Assembly: GCA_964020085.1 (NCBI GenBank)
Contig: OZ026603.1
Coordinates: forward strand, 29,187,242 to 29,251,241
Length of the DNA stretch: 64,000 nt
Source of the DNA: Micromussa lordhowensis
Lineage: Eukaryota; Cnidaria; Anthozoa; Scleractinia; Lobophylliidae
Direction of reading: 5' to 3'
Both the position numbers and the translations under genes were made by a program. Below, one piece after another: positions 50,164 to 57,511 of the stretch. The notes beneath the pieces were generated by a model that ran no database searches, was not told the origin of the DNA, and saw only the letters and a program-made list of their open reading frames with translations. The number at the start of each line of letters is the position of its first letter. The stretch's first letter is position 1.

Positions 50164-50480
50164 CGTACACAACATGCTCGAAAACAACCTTCTAAACCAC
50201 TCCAGAATCCTCTGCCTTTTTGCTTGAGGAGATGCTCTCTTCGTCGCTTGACGGAGTTTCTGCGTCTACCCACTTCGCGCAACACCTTTTTATGTCGTTT
50301 CAATTTCCCATATGTGGCGTCATCGATGGGGATTCGTTGTTTCAGCAGATTGAGAACCATCTCGCTGACAGCATTGATCTGATCGGCGTTGGCGTGTGTC
50401 AGCATGTCTTGACGCTTGTATCGATTGGCTTTTTTCAGGATGCTCTCCAAAAAGGGGCGTTGTCTTCTCAACCGCTTCAT
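50160..50480 (-). CDS. Small basic protein, 106 aa (left copy)
   Basis: Rich in Arg/Lys. A short helical N-terminal part is followed by the segment IDDATYGKLKRHKKVLREV and an RRNSVKRRREHLLKQKGRGF tail. This 'K/RLKRHKKVLR..' then 'KR..LLKQKG' layout is common in small animal Polinton virion proteins as I recall them; function is unknown. It ends in CFRACCVR. Upstream at ~50498 (minus strand) is a pyrimidine tract with CCACAG, a possible acceptor for late mRNA. Identical in both arms. Confidence 0.75.
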   Translation of the reverse strand: MKRLRRQRPFLESILKKANRYKRQDMLTHANADQINAVSEMVLNLLKQRIPIDDATYGKLKRHKKVLREVGRRRNSVKRRREHLLKQKGRGFWSGLEGCFRACCVR

Positions 50481-50589
50481 CGTCGCTTTCTGTGCCCTGT
50501 GGAAAAGACAGCGTCTTATATGATGTCACATGACGCAGCAGCAGCCTGGATTTCTTGCCCCGTACCCTTTTCGTCTATGGAGTGGTTTT
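50481..50589 (-). promoter_or_regulatory. Spacer with TATA-like box and splice-acceptor-like tract (left copy)
   Basis: Minus strand reads ATATAAGACG about 40 bases before the 106-aa start, then CTTTTCCACAG just before it. Either a promoter or a splice acceptor for late mRNA would fit. No ORF of note. Confidence 0.45.
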
Positions 50590-50796
50590 TTATCTTCTCC
50601 TTCGTCGGCGTGTGGCTGCTTCCAGGGCTTTTTTGGCTCCAAACCCAGCGGCACCGGAGGCTGCTCCCAAAGCCAAGGCTTTCCCTCCAGCTATAATTGC
50701 CGGTAGTATGGCTGCCAGGGGAAAGATGCCCCCTTTCTGGCGTCGTGTTTTCTTCTTCCTCCCTCTCCCTACTGTGGTGCGTCTTCTTCCTGACAT
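50590..50796 (-). CDS. pX/mu-like small basic protein, 68 aa (left copy)
   Basis: Arg/Lys-rich ends (RRRTTVGRGRKKKTRRQKGG and ATRRRRRR) enclose a hydrophobic Gly/Ala core (FPLAAILPAIIAGGKALALG). The form recalls adenovirus core peptide X/mu or a membrane-active capsid peptide. Residues 2 and 3 (Ser-Gly) differ from the right copy (Pro-Arg). The inverted-repeat homology ends at its ATG, and the divergent neighbour is the truncated penton gene, so here the gene has lost its native upstream operon and may not be expressed. Confidence 0.7.
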   Translation of the reverse strand: MSGRRRTTVGRGRKKKTRRQKGGIFPLAAILPAIIAGGKALALGAASGAAGFGAKKALEAATRRRRRR

Positions 50797-50843
50797 TTCA
50801 AGACATCCTGCACGACAACAACATAGTGGACGGACTGAGCTTC

Positions 50844-51530
50844 ATGAGAGCCCTCATCTTCAAGTTCGCCCAAGTCACAAATTTCAAAAGTCCCCCGGGT
50901 TACTTGAGAGAATTTGCTAACGGGAAAACGTGCAGCTATGAGTTCAAGTGGGAAGGTCAGGACCTAGTACTGGACAACACCAAATTGGACACGTCGTATG
51001 TGAAGGGTGTTGGGGACCCTTACCTGATGTCCTTCAATGAAAAGTTGGCACTTCAAATGGGGTGGATCAAACCGAAAGGAAATGGATACATCGTTGGCCC
51101 CAACATGAAGATGGAATTCTTCCGCGCCGTCAAGACTTTTCCCAATGACACTTCCGATAGTAGATGGTGGCGTTACTTTGTTGTCGAAGATGGAGTCCTC
51201 AAGTTGTCCCTGTTTTGCAACTGGCGCTTCACGAACTTCAATAGTGCCTTTCAGAATGTGATAGGGAATGAGAAACGTTCTCTGTTCGTGTATTCCGACG
51301 TGGGTGGAAGCTCTGTGGTGGGGGACCAAGTGACGGATTTGCTTCGAGAAATCAATTTCAGTCGCACTGGAAAAGGAGCTCAGTATTTTGAGCCTCTCCA
51401 CATTCAATATATTCCTGTGCGCAAGGAGACATTGGACATAATAGAAGTGCAAGTGGCTGAGACAACAGGTGAATTGGTGAAGTTCGGAGACGGAAATACA
51501 GTCGTCACGATACACCTCAAGAAAGCATGA
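50844..51530 (+). CDS. Penton-like minor capsid protein, 5'-truncated
   Basis: Forms capsid vertices in this group. The C-terminal part is clear: RSLFVYSDVGGSSVVGDQ, then LLREI, HIQYIPVRKETLDIIEVQV and TGELVKFGDGNTVVTIHLKK. This is the conserved tail of Polinton penton proteins. The frame has sense coding from 50797, but the sequence before that is the antisense of the left-arm pX gene, so the native N-terminus is missing. The first ATG in native sequence is 50844, giving 228 aa, shorter than I would expect for the family and lacking much of the N-terminal jelly-roll. It overlaps the next gene by ATGA at 51527-51530. Probably non-functional. Confidence 0.7.
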   Translation: MRALIFKFAQVTNFKSPPGYLREFANGKTCSYEFKWEGQDLVLDNTKLDTSYVKGVGDPYLMSFNEKLALQMGWIKPKGNGYIVGPNMKMEFFRAVKTFPNDTSDSRWWRYFVVEDGVLKLSLFCNWRFTNFNSAFQNVIGNEKRSLFVYSDVGGSSVVGDQVTDLLREINFSRTGKGAQYFEPLHIQYIPVRKETLDIIEVQVAETTGELVKFGDGNTVVTIHLKKA

Positions 51531-51808
51531 TAGGCAATGGTTTGGTGAGATTTCATGGCGACACGACTCAGTCCGGGAGCGGACTCTGGAAAGAGATCAA
51601 GAAAAGTGGACCCGCAATCCTTCGCGATGTTGTGTCAGAAACGGCCCTGGAAGGAATAAAAGGGTTGGGTCGCGGTGCAAAGGTCAATTGGAAAGGGGGA
51701 CTCGCTGGGATCAAGAGAGGAGCCAATCGCGCCGTCAAACGTAAAGCGAAGCAAGTGATCAATCGTCAAGTCTCGAAGAAAGTTAGAAAGGACCTTTTTG
51801 GAGTATGA
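51527..51808 (+). CDS. Small basic virion protein, 93 aa
   Basis: Sits directly after penton, as a pVI-like small protein does in related elements. It has a Gly-rich start, an amphipathic-looking segment (GLWKEIKKSGPAILRDVV, ~19-36) and a basic second half (RGANRAVKRKAKQVI), ending KKVRKDLFGV. Overlaps the neighbours on both sides by four bases (ATGA). Assignment as pVI-like is from position and composition only. Confidence 0.7.
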   Translation: MIGNGLVRFHGDTTQSGSGLWKEIKKSGPAILRDVVSETALEGIKGLGRGAKVNWKGGLAGIKRGANRAVKRKAKQVINRQVSKKVRKDLFGV

Positions 51809-51984
51809 TTCCCATCTACTCAAGACGCGTCAAACGCATTCCGCTCATCGCGAGTGGTCTGTCGCGACGAAGAGTGTATAAAGGAGGAATGTTCCTTCCT
51901 TCGAGATCAAATCTCGGAGACTATCGTTGGATACAGACAGCCCTGAAGAGGAAGAGGAGGAGTAGGCGTAAGAAGCGACGATGA
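51805..51984 (+). CDS. Very small basic protein, 59 aa
   Basis: An unbroken frame of 59 codons between the 93-aa gene and the major capsid gene, overlapping both by ATGA. Composition is Arg/Lys-rich, with RRVKRIPLIASGLSRRR near the start and a strongly basic tail (KRKRRSRRKKRR). The double ATGA linkage is the main evidence that it is a gene. Possible core or pX/pVII-like protein. Confidence 0.65.
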   Translation: MIPIYSRRVKRIPLIASGLSRRRVYKGGMFLPSRSNLGDYRWIQTALKRKRRSRRKKRR

Positions 51985-53366
51985 CTGACATGATAGCTCA
52001 CGCACGCTCGGTGGGGGTGCTCAACCCTACCCTGGATCTGTTCAAGATACCACCCACGGACCTCAGCATGTCCTCGTGCCGTTTTGTCCCCATCAATCCC
52101 TTTACCACAGGGATCAACCCCGTGGACTTCCAAATTGACCCCCAGGAAGATTACATCGATTTGAATCGAAGTTACTTCGAAGTGGAACTACAGATGAAGA
52201 ATGCAGCGGACAATGGCAATCTGGTAGCAGCGGACACCCTTTTTCCAGTCAACAATTTGGCTCACTCGCTCTTCAAACAGATCAATGTGAGACTGAACGG
52301 AACACTCATCAGCCCTCAGACCGACACGTATCATTACAAAGCTTACCTGGAAACCCTACTGAATAACAACCGACAAGACGGAGAGACGATACTGCAGCCA
52401 GAGGGGTGGTTCAATGGCATCAACGTCCCTGATGCTCTCACTGCCAATCAGTTGGACCTAGCTCATGCCGATTTTGCTGCACTGTCCCAAGACACGCAAG
52501 AAGTGGTCCGCGGTATGAAAGGTTTATTGGCTGATTTTGTTGGAGGAAACAAAGTCACCCTGAGATTCAAGCCTTACCTGGAGGTGTTTCATCTCAGCAA
52601 AGCGTTGGTTCCAGGTGTCCAACTCCAGATCCAGATGTACTTCAACTCACCGGACATGTTCACGATGAGATTTCAGGGTGCCAAAGCCCTCCGACTGCGG
52701 CAGGAAGACGTGAAAGTGAAATTGTATCTGGCACAAGTGAGAGTCACTGCCTCGATCTACAGAGAACTGAGGAACAGTATGCTCGAGGGAAAAACGGTCG
52801 CGTACCCCACAGTGAGAAGCGAAATTCGCACTTACTCTCACCCCGGTGATCAGCGATACTTTGAGTGCAACAACCCTTTTCACAATCAACTCCCCAACGT
52901 GTTGGTGGTAGCGTTGATAGAAGCGGCTGCCTTTAACGGGGATGTCACCAAGTACCCGTTTTCTTTCAAAAAGTTCAATGTCACCTCCGTGAAGCAATTG
53001 GTGAGAGGTGAAGAGTATCCCTATGAAACACTGGAACTGCAGCATGACAGTGGTGCCAAAGACCGAAGGGGCTACTACAGATTTCTGCAAGCGTCAGGAA
53101 GTCTGCGTAAAAGTACTGGAAACATGATCAGACGGGAGGACTGGGGACAAGACAAGCACTGCACCCTGTTTGTATTTGATAACACAGCCAACGGGAATTT
53201 GCACAGTTCAGTGCTGAACCCCAAACAGAGCGGTGATCTGCGCTTGGTGATCAATTTTGGAGCCAACCCAGGTGAAAATCTCACCGTCTTGTTGTACGGC
53301 GAATTCGAGAATATCTTGGAGATTGACAGAAACAAGACAGTGGTGTATGACGTGTATCAGCAGTAA
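51981..53366 (+). CDS. MCP: Major capsid protein (hexon-like, double jelly-roll)
   Basis: A 461-aa protein, the largest in the centre, placed between penton/pVI-like genes and the protease as in Polintons. Features I recognise are an N-terminal DLNRSYFEVELQ strand region (~53-64), NLAHSLFKQINVRLNGT (~92-108), Y..YLETLL (~119-128) and a C-terminal FGANPGENLTVLLYGEFEN (~430-448). Database copies of this family are often labelled 'F54H12.2-like' (from memory). It is expected to form hexon-like trimers. The frame is intact. The stop overlaps the protease start (TAATG). Confidence 0.85.
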   Translation: MTDMIAHARSVGVLNPTLDLFKIPPTDLSMSSCRFVPINPFTTGINPVDFQIDPQEDYIDLNRSYFEVELQMKNAADNGNLVAADTLFPVNNLAHSLFKQINVRLNGTLISPQTDTYHYKAYLETLLNNNRQDGETILQPEGWFNGINVPDALTANQLDLAHADFAALSQDTQEVVRGMKGLLADFVGGNKVTLRFKPYLEVFHLSKALVPGVQLQIQMYFNSPDMFTMRFQGAKALRLRQEDVKVKLYLAQVRVTASIYRELRNSMLEGKTVAYPTVRSEIRTYSHPGDQRYFECNNPFHNQLPNVLVVALIEAAAFNGDVTKYPFSFKKFNVTSVKQLVRGEEYPYETLELQHDSGAKDRRGYYRFLQASGSLRKSTGNMIRREDWGQDKHCTLFVFDNTANGNLHSSVLNPKQSGDLRLVINFGANPGENLTVLLYGEFENILEIDRNKTVVYDVYQQ

Positions 53367-53941
53367 TGGAGAAAGTGACGTTGAATAATTTGCAATTGGA
53401 TCATTTGGCGATGAATCATCCGAAGCTTGGCCCCGTCTTTTACGGAACGGTTCCATGCGATAGACTTCCCAAGACACCGTCCAAAGAGGGACCCACGGCC
53501 TACATTGTAAACACGGATCCTCACGACAAACCCGGGATGCATTGGATAGCTCTGTGGACAGAGGGAAACGTGTGTGAAGTCATGGACAGCTATGCTCTCC
53601 CCTTGGAGGTGTACGGCACCACACACCCTTTGCAAGAGTGGCTGAATGGTCATTTCAAGTACAGAGTGCACAATGGGAAGAGCCTTCAGTCCTTATTCAG
53701 TCAGAGTTGTGGCGATTATGCTTTGATCTACTTGATTTTTCGCGCTCTGGGTCGCAGCATGAACGAGTTCTTGAAGGAATTCGAAACGAACGATTATGTG
53801 AACAATGATCACAAAGTAGGCATGTGGTTGGAACGTTTGATTGTTGACGAGTTAGCTTGGCGTAAGATTTGCGCCCGATTCATGGAGTGTCACCAGGACA
53901 CACGAGGGTCCTTGTATGGTGTACACCATTTGTTAAATTAA
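53366..53941 (+). CDS. PRO: Adenain-like capsid maturation cysteine protease
   Basis: A 191-aa protein close in length to adenovirus protease (~200 aa). The catalytic set is visible: His59 in GMHW, Asp74 in VMDSY, Gln108, and Cys115 in SQSCGDYAL. The Gln-Cys spacing of seven equals that of adenain (Gln115/Cys122). It cleaves capsid and core precursors in the maturing particle. The ATG overlaps the MCP stop by one base. A 14-bp direct repeat (TGTTAAATTAAGAG) spans its stop codon (53931) and recurs at 53959. Confidence 0.9.
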   Translation: MEKVTLNNLQLDHLAMNHPKLGPVFYGTVPCDRLPKTPSKEGPTAYIVNTDPHDKPGMHWIALWTEGNVCEVMDSYALPLEVYGTTHPLQEWLNGHFKYRVHNGKSLQSLFSQSCGDYALIYLIFRALGRSMNEFLKEFETNDYVNNDHKVGMWLERLIVDELAWRKICARFMECHQDTRGSLYGVHHLLN

Positions 53942-54004
53942 GAGTTTTAAAAACAAGATGTTAAATTAAGAGGCATTTATTAAAGAGTTGTCAGTTGAAA
54001 CAAG

Positions 54005-54235
54005 ATGTTGCGTGGTGAAGTCCAGTGGTTCCCTCAATTCTTGGTCCTTTGCAGGGACATGTGTCTCCAGTTACCCTTAAATCATCCGTACCGTCTTACA
54101 CTCGAACGCATTTTGACATGCGATAGTTATCGAAGAGTGACACCCCTCTTGAAAGACCAGGACCTTGAACTCCAATTCGAACTATTCTATCAGCGTTCGC
54201 GAGCCATGTCCATGACGAGTGCCCCCTTGAAATAA
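54005..54235 (+). CDS. MLRxEVxWF small protein, copy 1 (76 aa)
   Basis: First of three related genes in the centre. It starts MLRGEVQWFPQFL, continues with a Cys/Leu segment, then RILTCDSYRRVTPLL and a charged tail. Family not recognised. Between it and the protease (53942-54004) there is a minimal frame ATGTTAAATTAA in the repeated 14-mer. All three copies begin with the same motif and have a short helical, charged C-terminus. Confidence 0.7.
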   Translation: MLRGEVQWFPQFLVLCRDMCLQLPLNHPYRLTLERILTCDSYRRVTPLLKDQDLELQFELFYQRSRAMSMTSAPLK

Positions 54236-54276
54236 GTACGGACACGATCGCGTTGCGAGTCAGTCCGATCGATACC

Positions 54277-54936
54277 ATGGAACTGCGTAAAGCATTTCGA
54301 TTTCACACCCCAGCGAGTCTGATGGTGACCGGACCCTCCGGATGCGGCAAAACTGTGTTCACTACCAAGTTACTGCTGAACAATTCTGACTTGTTCGCTC
54401 AATCGCCGAAAAGCATTCACTATTGTTATGGTTCGTGGCAAAAGGGGTATGAACCGCTCAAGAAAGGGGGTGTGAAGTTTCACGAAGGGATTCCTGACAG
54501 CGACTCATTACCCAAATGGTTCCCTCAAGGAGGCTTGCTGGTATTGGACGATCTGATGGACGAATGTGGGAACGACAAACGCGTCCTGGATCTCTTCACC
54601 AAACACTCTCATCATCAAAACATCACGGTCATTTACTTGTGTCAGGATCTGTTTCCGAACGGAAAATTCGCCAAGACCATATCTCGCAACGCCCATTACA
54701 TCGTGGCCTTCAAGAATCCCAGAGATCAATTGGGAATGCGCAACCTGTTGTTGCAATCGTTTCCCACGCAATGGTCTGATGTCCTCGACACATTCAGAAA
54801 GGTGACGGACCGTCCCTTTGGTTATCTGCTACTGGATCTGCATCCAACCAGTAAGGACGATCAGCGCGTCCTGAGTCACTTATTAAAAGAGGAAGGGTTC
54901 GTGCGATGTCATCAATTTCGAGATGCTGCGGAGTGA
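54277..54936 (+). CDS. ATP: FtsK/HerA-type genome packaging ATPase
   Basis: A 219-aa A32-like ATPase that drives DNA into the capsid. Walker A is GPSGCGKT (19-26), Walker B LLVLDD (87-92), and a polar sensor residue follows in YLCQD (Gln123). I chose ATG 54277 (CCATGG context). The frame runs back to 54253 but only with a non-ATG start. The end overlaps the next gene by 14 nt. Length and motif spacing are normal for Polintons. Confidence 0.9.
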   Translation: MELRKAFRFHTPASLMVTGPSGCGKTVFTTKLLLNNSDLFAQSPKSIHYCYGSWQKGYEPLKKGGVKFHEGIPDSDSLPKWFPQGGLLVLDDLMDECGNDKRVLDLFTKHSHHQNITVIYLCQDLFPNGKFAKTISRNAHYIVAFKNPRDQLGMRNLLLQSFPTQWSDVLDTFRKVTDRPFGYLLLDLHPTSKDDQRVLSHLLKEEGFVRCHQFRDAAE

Positions 54937-55159
54937 GGTGGCGTGGTTTGGGAGATTCCTTCTCATTTGTGAAGCTCGGTTGAGTTGGATGAATCCAGAA
55001 GAAACGGATTACGTGCCCATGCAACGAATCACACAGAGTGTGTCCAAGCGTCAAGTACGGTCCCTCGTGAAAGCATATAATCAACCCCACTTTGAGGATC
55101 TAATTCATACGCAAGAAGAGTTGGCGAAGAAAGCAATAGCCAGGGAGCATGGCCAGTAA
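54923..55159 (+). CDS. MLRxEVxWF small protein, copy 2 (78 aa)
   Basis: Starts MLRSEVAWFGRFL. Paralogue of the genes at 54005 and 56070. It has a PMQRITQSVSKRQVR segment and an acidic/basic helical tail. Overlaps the ATPase by 14 nt and the next gene by 11 nt. The three copies are each followed by a different late gene, so the duplications were not simple tandem ones. Function unknown. Confidence 0.7.
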   Translation: MLRSEVAWFGRFLLICEARLSWMNPEETDYVPMQRITQSVSKRQVRSLVKAYNQPHFEDLIHTQEELAKKAIAREHGQ

Positions 55160-55883
55160 CGTGTCCGACGATTTGTTAGATGATTTGGACGTGTCGGGCG
55201 ACATGCCCGACGACGACTGGATAAGTGCTTGGGACGATGACCATCTTAACGTGTATGGGTCACCTTCCTGGACGCAGTCCAACAATGCGGGTCCCTTGAA
55301 CACACCACCGCCACCCTCATCCCCGGGCCCCAGCATTGGTGTGGGAACAGCCACGGCACCTCCGCTCGTGAATAACACAATCGGTGTGGGAACGACCACC
55401 ACCTCTGCATCGGGGAACAACACAATCGGTGTGGGTATGACGCGCGCTCTCCGACAACAGGCAGGACGACCACCCACACCACCCGGTCAAGGATACGCTG
55501 GAGGCAGACCCATAGTGGGTTACAAAACACCACGACGTCCCACTGTGGGTGGCAAACAACCCAGACGTCTCACTGCGGGTGGCAAACAACCCAGACAAGT
55601 ACCGCGTCGAAACACACCCTCACCCTCCCCATCGCACTCGTCAGCCTCTAGCAGCAACGCGTCCACTCCCGCCTCCTCCGCCAGACCAGGTCCGTCCAGA
55701 GGTAGAGTGAGTATGAATCAAGCCCAAATGCAGCGCCAACTGGAGCAGATCTTGCAAGATCAACAACAAACGGCGGCAGGTCGCCGTATTGCTGGGATCA
55801 CCACCACGAACACGATCACCACTACCTATAAAAACGGTCGGCGTCCCACCGTGACACGCAATTCCACCAGTGTGCGGAACTGA
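55149..55883 (+). CDS. Low-complexity late protein with conserved C-terminus, 244 aa
   Basis: N-terminus is acidic (SDDLLDDLD...MPDDDW, 6-30). Next comes a Pro/Thr/Gly-rich stretch in which IGVG recurs at residues 63, 78 and 93, a 15-residue period. Residues ~125-150 repeat a (V/A)GGKQPRR unit. Ser/Pro-rich linkers follow. The end (~195-244) looks conserved: QRQLEQILQDQQQTAAGRR, GITTTNTITTTYKNGRRPTV. I recall this C-terminal block from other animal Polintons but know no function. Likely a virion protein. Confidence 0.75.
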   Translation: MASNVSDDLLDDLDVSGDMPDDDWISAWDDDHLNVYGSPSWTQSNNAGPLNTPPPPSSPGPSIGVGTATAPPLVNNTIGVGTTTTSASGNNTIGVGMTRALRQQAGRPPTPPGQGYAGGRPIVGYKTPRRPTVGGKQPRRLTAGGKQPRQVPRRNTPSPSPSHSSASSSNASTPASSARPGPSRGRVSMNQAQMQRQLEQILQDQQQTAAGRRIAGITTTNTITTTYKNGRRPTVTRNSTSVRN

Positions 55884-55891
55884 CAACATCC

Positions 55892-56068
55892 ATGAGACGT
55901 AGACGAAGAAGAACGATCAAGGGTGGCAAATTAGATCGCCTCTTGTCGACGTTGAAACCCTTGGGAATCAGAGCATTGAAAGGTGCCGTTTACGGTGGTG
56001 TGAGTGCTGGAGCCAACAACGCGGTCCGAAAAGTGCTCAAACGAAAAAAGAAAAGAAGACGACGATAA
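55892..56068 (+). CDS. Very small basic protein, 58 aa
   Basis: Unbroken frame of 58 codons starting MRRRRRRTIKGG, with a Gly/Ala-rich middle (GAVYGGVSAGANNAV) and ending KRKKKRRRR. Layout (basic - hydrophobic Gly/Ala - basic) matches the pX-like gene at 56875. It lies between the 244-aa gene (8-base gap) and the third MLRxEVxWF gene (1-base gap). A core/pX-like role is inferred. Confidence 0.65.
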   Translation: MRRRRRRTIKGGKLDRLLSTLKPLGIRALKGAVYGGVSAGANNAVRKVLKRKKKRRRR

Positions 56069-56069
56069 G

Positions 56070-56318
56070 ATGTTGCGTAGTGAAGTCAAGTGGTTTCCTC
56101 ATTTCTTGGATCAATGTAAACGGTCCCTCTCCTACAGGGATCCGCAATGCATGGACCACGACGCCATGAAGCGCGTCGCGGCGTGCACCTGTTACAGACA
56201 AGTGTGGGACATCGCGAACGATTACAGGGAGACCGCTTTCAAGTATGAACTATGGGAATATGAACGCCGTGCCAAGAAGAAGGCGAAGCAGATAGAACAA
56301 GCCGAGAAGCAGACATGA
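56070..56318 (+). CDS. MLRxEVxWF small protein, copy 3 (82 aa)
   Basis: Starts MLRSEVKWFPHFL at 56070. The frame extends upstream to 56004 but would overlap the 58-aa gene, and the paralogues begin at this ATG. It contains KRVAACTCYRQVW and a charged helical tail (RRAKKKAKQIEQAEKQ). The stop overlaps the membrane-protein start by ATGA. Confidence 0.7.
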   Translation: MLRSEVKWFPHFLDQCKRSLSYRDPQCMDHDAMKRVAACTCYRQVWDIANDYRETAFKYELWEYERRAKKKAKQIEQAEKQT

Positions 56319-56872
56319 CGTCCCCCGTTAGTTTGATGAATGAACATCATTCCACCACGATTCTCGACGCAGAGTCCCTGAATCGATTGGACGGATTGTA
56401 TCTTTTCTATCACAAACAATGGTGGTGCAAGAGACAGATGTTTTATCGTTTCAAAAAGTGCAACGCTTTTTTCAACGGCATGGCGTTGGTGATCATGGCT
56501 GCGAGTGTCGTGATTGGATCTGTGTGGAAAGACAGTTTCGTCGTAGTAGGTTTGACGTCCTCTGCCACCTTATTGAAAGGTTGGAATGATTTCAAAAAGT
56601 ATTCCTTCAAAATGGACATGTGCAAATTCGCTTACACGACCTACGAAAAGACCTTGATTGAACTCAGAAATTACGTCAGAGCTGGTATGGACGATTCTTC
56701 GATGAGCAGTTTCTTGACCAAAATGCAAACCTTGGACGACACCATCACGGATTTCACACCCTCCACGGATGACAGGTACTTCAGAAGTTACGACAAGCAC
56801 TTCAGTCCAGAATCCCTTGCAGAAAAAATACAAAAACCGGAAACACTCCCAGGATCCTCATTTGCATCCTAA
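56315..56872 (+). CDS. Two-helix membrane protein, 185 aa
   Basis: Two adjacent hydrophobic segments (~52-71 and ~74-90) form a hairpin, with soluble parts on both sides. The N-terminal part has a Tyr/Trp/Lys patch (FYHKQWWCKRQMF). The C-terminal part looks helical (LIELRNYVRAGMDDSSM) and ends in a Ser/Pro tail. No family recognised. Two bases separate it from pX. It is the last gene of the unique centre. Confidence 0.7.
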   Translation: MTSPVSLMNEHHSTTILDAESLNRLDGLYLFYHKQWWCKRQMFYRFKKCNAFFNGMALVIMAASVVIGSVWKDSFVVVGLTSSATLLKGWNDFKKYSFKMDMCKFAYTTYEKTLIELRNYVRAGMDDSSMSSFLTKMQTLDDTITDFTPSTDDRYFRSYDKHFSPESLAEKIQKPETLPGSSFAS

Positions 56873-56874
56873 AC

Positions 56875-57081
56875 ATGCCAAGAAGAAGACGCACCACAGT
56901 AGGGAGAGGGAGGAAGAAGAAAACACGACGCCAGAAAGGGGGCATCTTTCCCCTGGCAGCCATACTACCGGCAATTATAGCTGGAGGGAAAGCCTTGGCT
57001 TTGGGAGCAGCCTCCGGTGCCGCTGGGTTTGGAGCCAAAAAAGCCCTGGAAGCAGCCACACGCCGACGAAGGAGAAGATAA
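56875..57081 (+). CDS. pX/mu-like small basic protein, 68 aa (right copy)
   Basis: Same layout as the left-arm copy (basic ends around an FPLAAILPAIIAGGKALALG core). Starts MPRRRRTT, where the left has MSGRRRTT. Here the gene sits two bases after the membrane-protein gene and leads into the rest of the late operon, so this is probably its native context. Confidence 0.75.
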   Translation: MPRRRRTTVGRGRKKKTRRQKGGIFPLAAILPAIIAGGKALALGAASGAAGFGAKKALEAATRRRRRR

Positions 57082-57190
57082 AAAACCACTCCATAGACGA
57101 AAAGGGTACGGGGCAAGAAATCCAGGCTGCTGCTGCGTCATGTGACATCATATAAGACGCTGTCTTTTCCACAGGGCACAGAAAGCGACG
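57082..57190 (+). promoter_or_regulatory. Spacer with TATA-like box and acceptor-like tract (right copy)
   Basis: ATATAAG at 57150-57156 and CTTTTCCACAG ending at 57174, ahead of the 106-aa start at 57191. Mirror of 50481-50589. It could be a late promoter, a splice acceptor or both. Confidence 0.45.
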
Positions 57191-57511
57191 ATGAAGCGGT
57201 TGAGAAGACAACGCCCCTTTTTGGAGAGCATCCTGAAAAAAGCCAATCGATACAAGCGTCAAGACATGCTGACACACGCCAACGCCGATCAGATCAATGC
57301 TGTCAGCGAGATGGTTCTCAATCTGCTGAAACAACGAATCCCCATCGATGACGCCACATATGGGAAATTGAAACGACATAAAAAGGTGTTGCGCGAAGTG
57401 GGTAGACGCAGAAACTCCGTCAAGCGACGAAGAGAGCATCTCCTCAAGCAAAAAGGCAGAGGATTCTGGAGTGGTTTAGAAGGTTGTTTTCGAGCATGTT
57501 GTGTACGATGA
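57191..57511 (+). CDS. Small basic protein, 106 aa (right copy)
   Basis: Identical protein to the left-arm copy, with the KLKRHKKVLREV segment and Arg/Lys-rich tail. Its stop overlaps the start of the 141-aa gene (ATGA at 57508-57511), so translation could be coupled within the late operon. Confidence 0.75.
   Translation: MKRLRRQRPFLESILKKANRYKRQDMLTHANADQINAVSEMVLNLLKQRIPIDDATYGKLKRHKKVLREVGRRRNSVKRRREHLLKQKGRGFWSGLEGCFRACCVR

Larger units (their letters stand above)
41781..50796. repeat. Left inverted arm (complete, 9.0 kb)
   Basis: Reverse-complement copy of the right arm, from the element terminus to the start codon of the pX-like gene. Homology stops at the ATG of that gene: the first codons already differ between arms (ATGTCAGGA here, ATGCCAAGA on the right), and upstream sequence is unrelated. 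It contains PolB, the early exons, the RING-CH gene, PLA2 and the 201-, 141-, 106- and 68-aa genes. Confidence 0.95.

Noticed and set aside
50220..50696. 158-aa plus-strand ORF in the left arm (mirrored at 56975-57451)
   Set aside because: It lies antisense to the 106-aa and pX genes, which have the operon overlaps and recognisable composition.
50697..50843. N-terminal extension of the penton frame
   Set aside because: Up to 50796 it is the antisense strand of the left-arm pX gene, so those residues are not native penton sequence.
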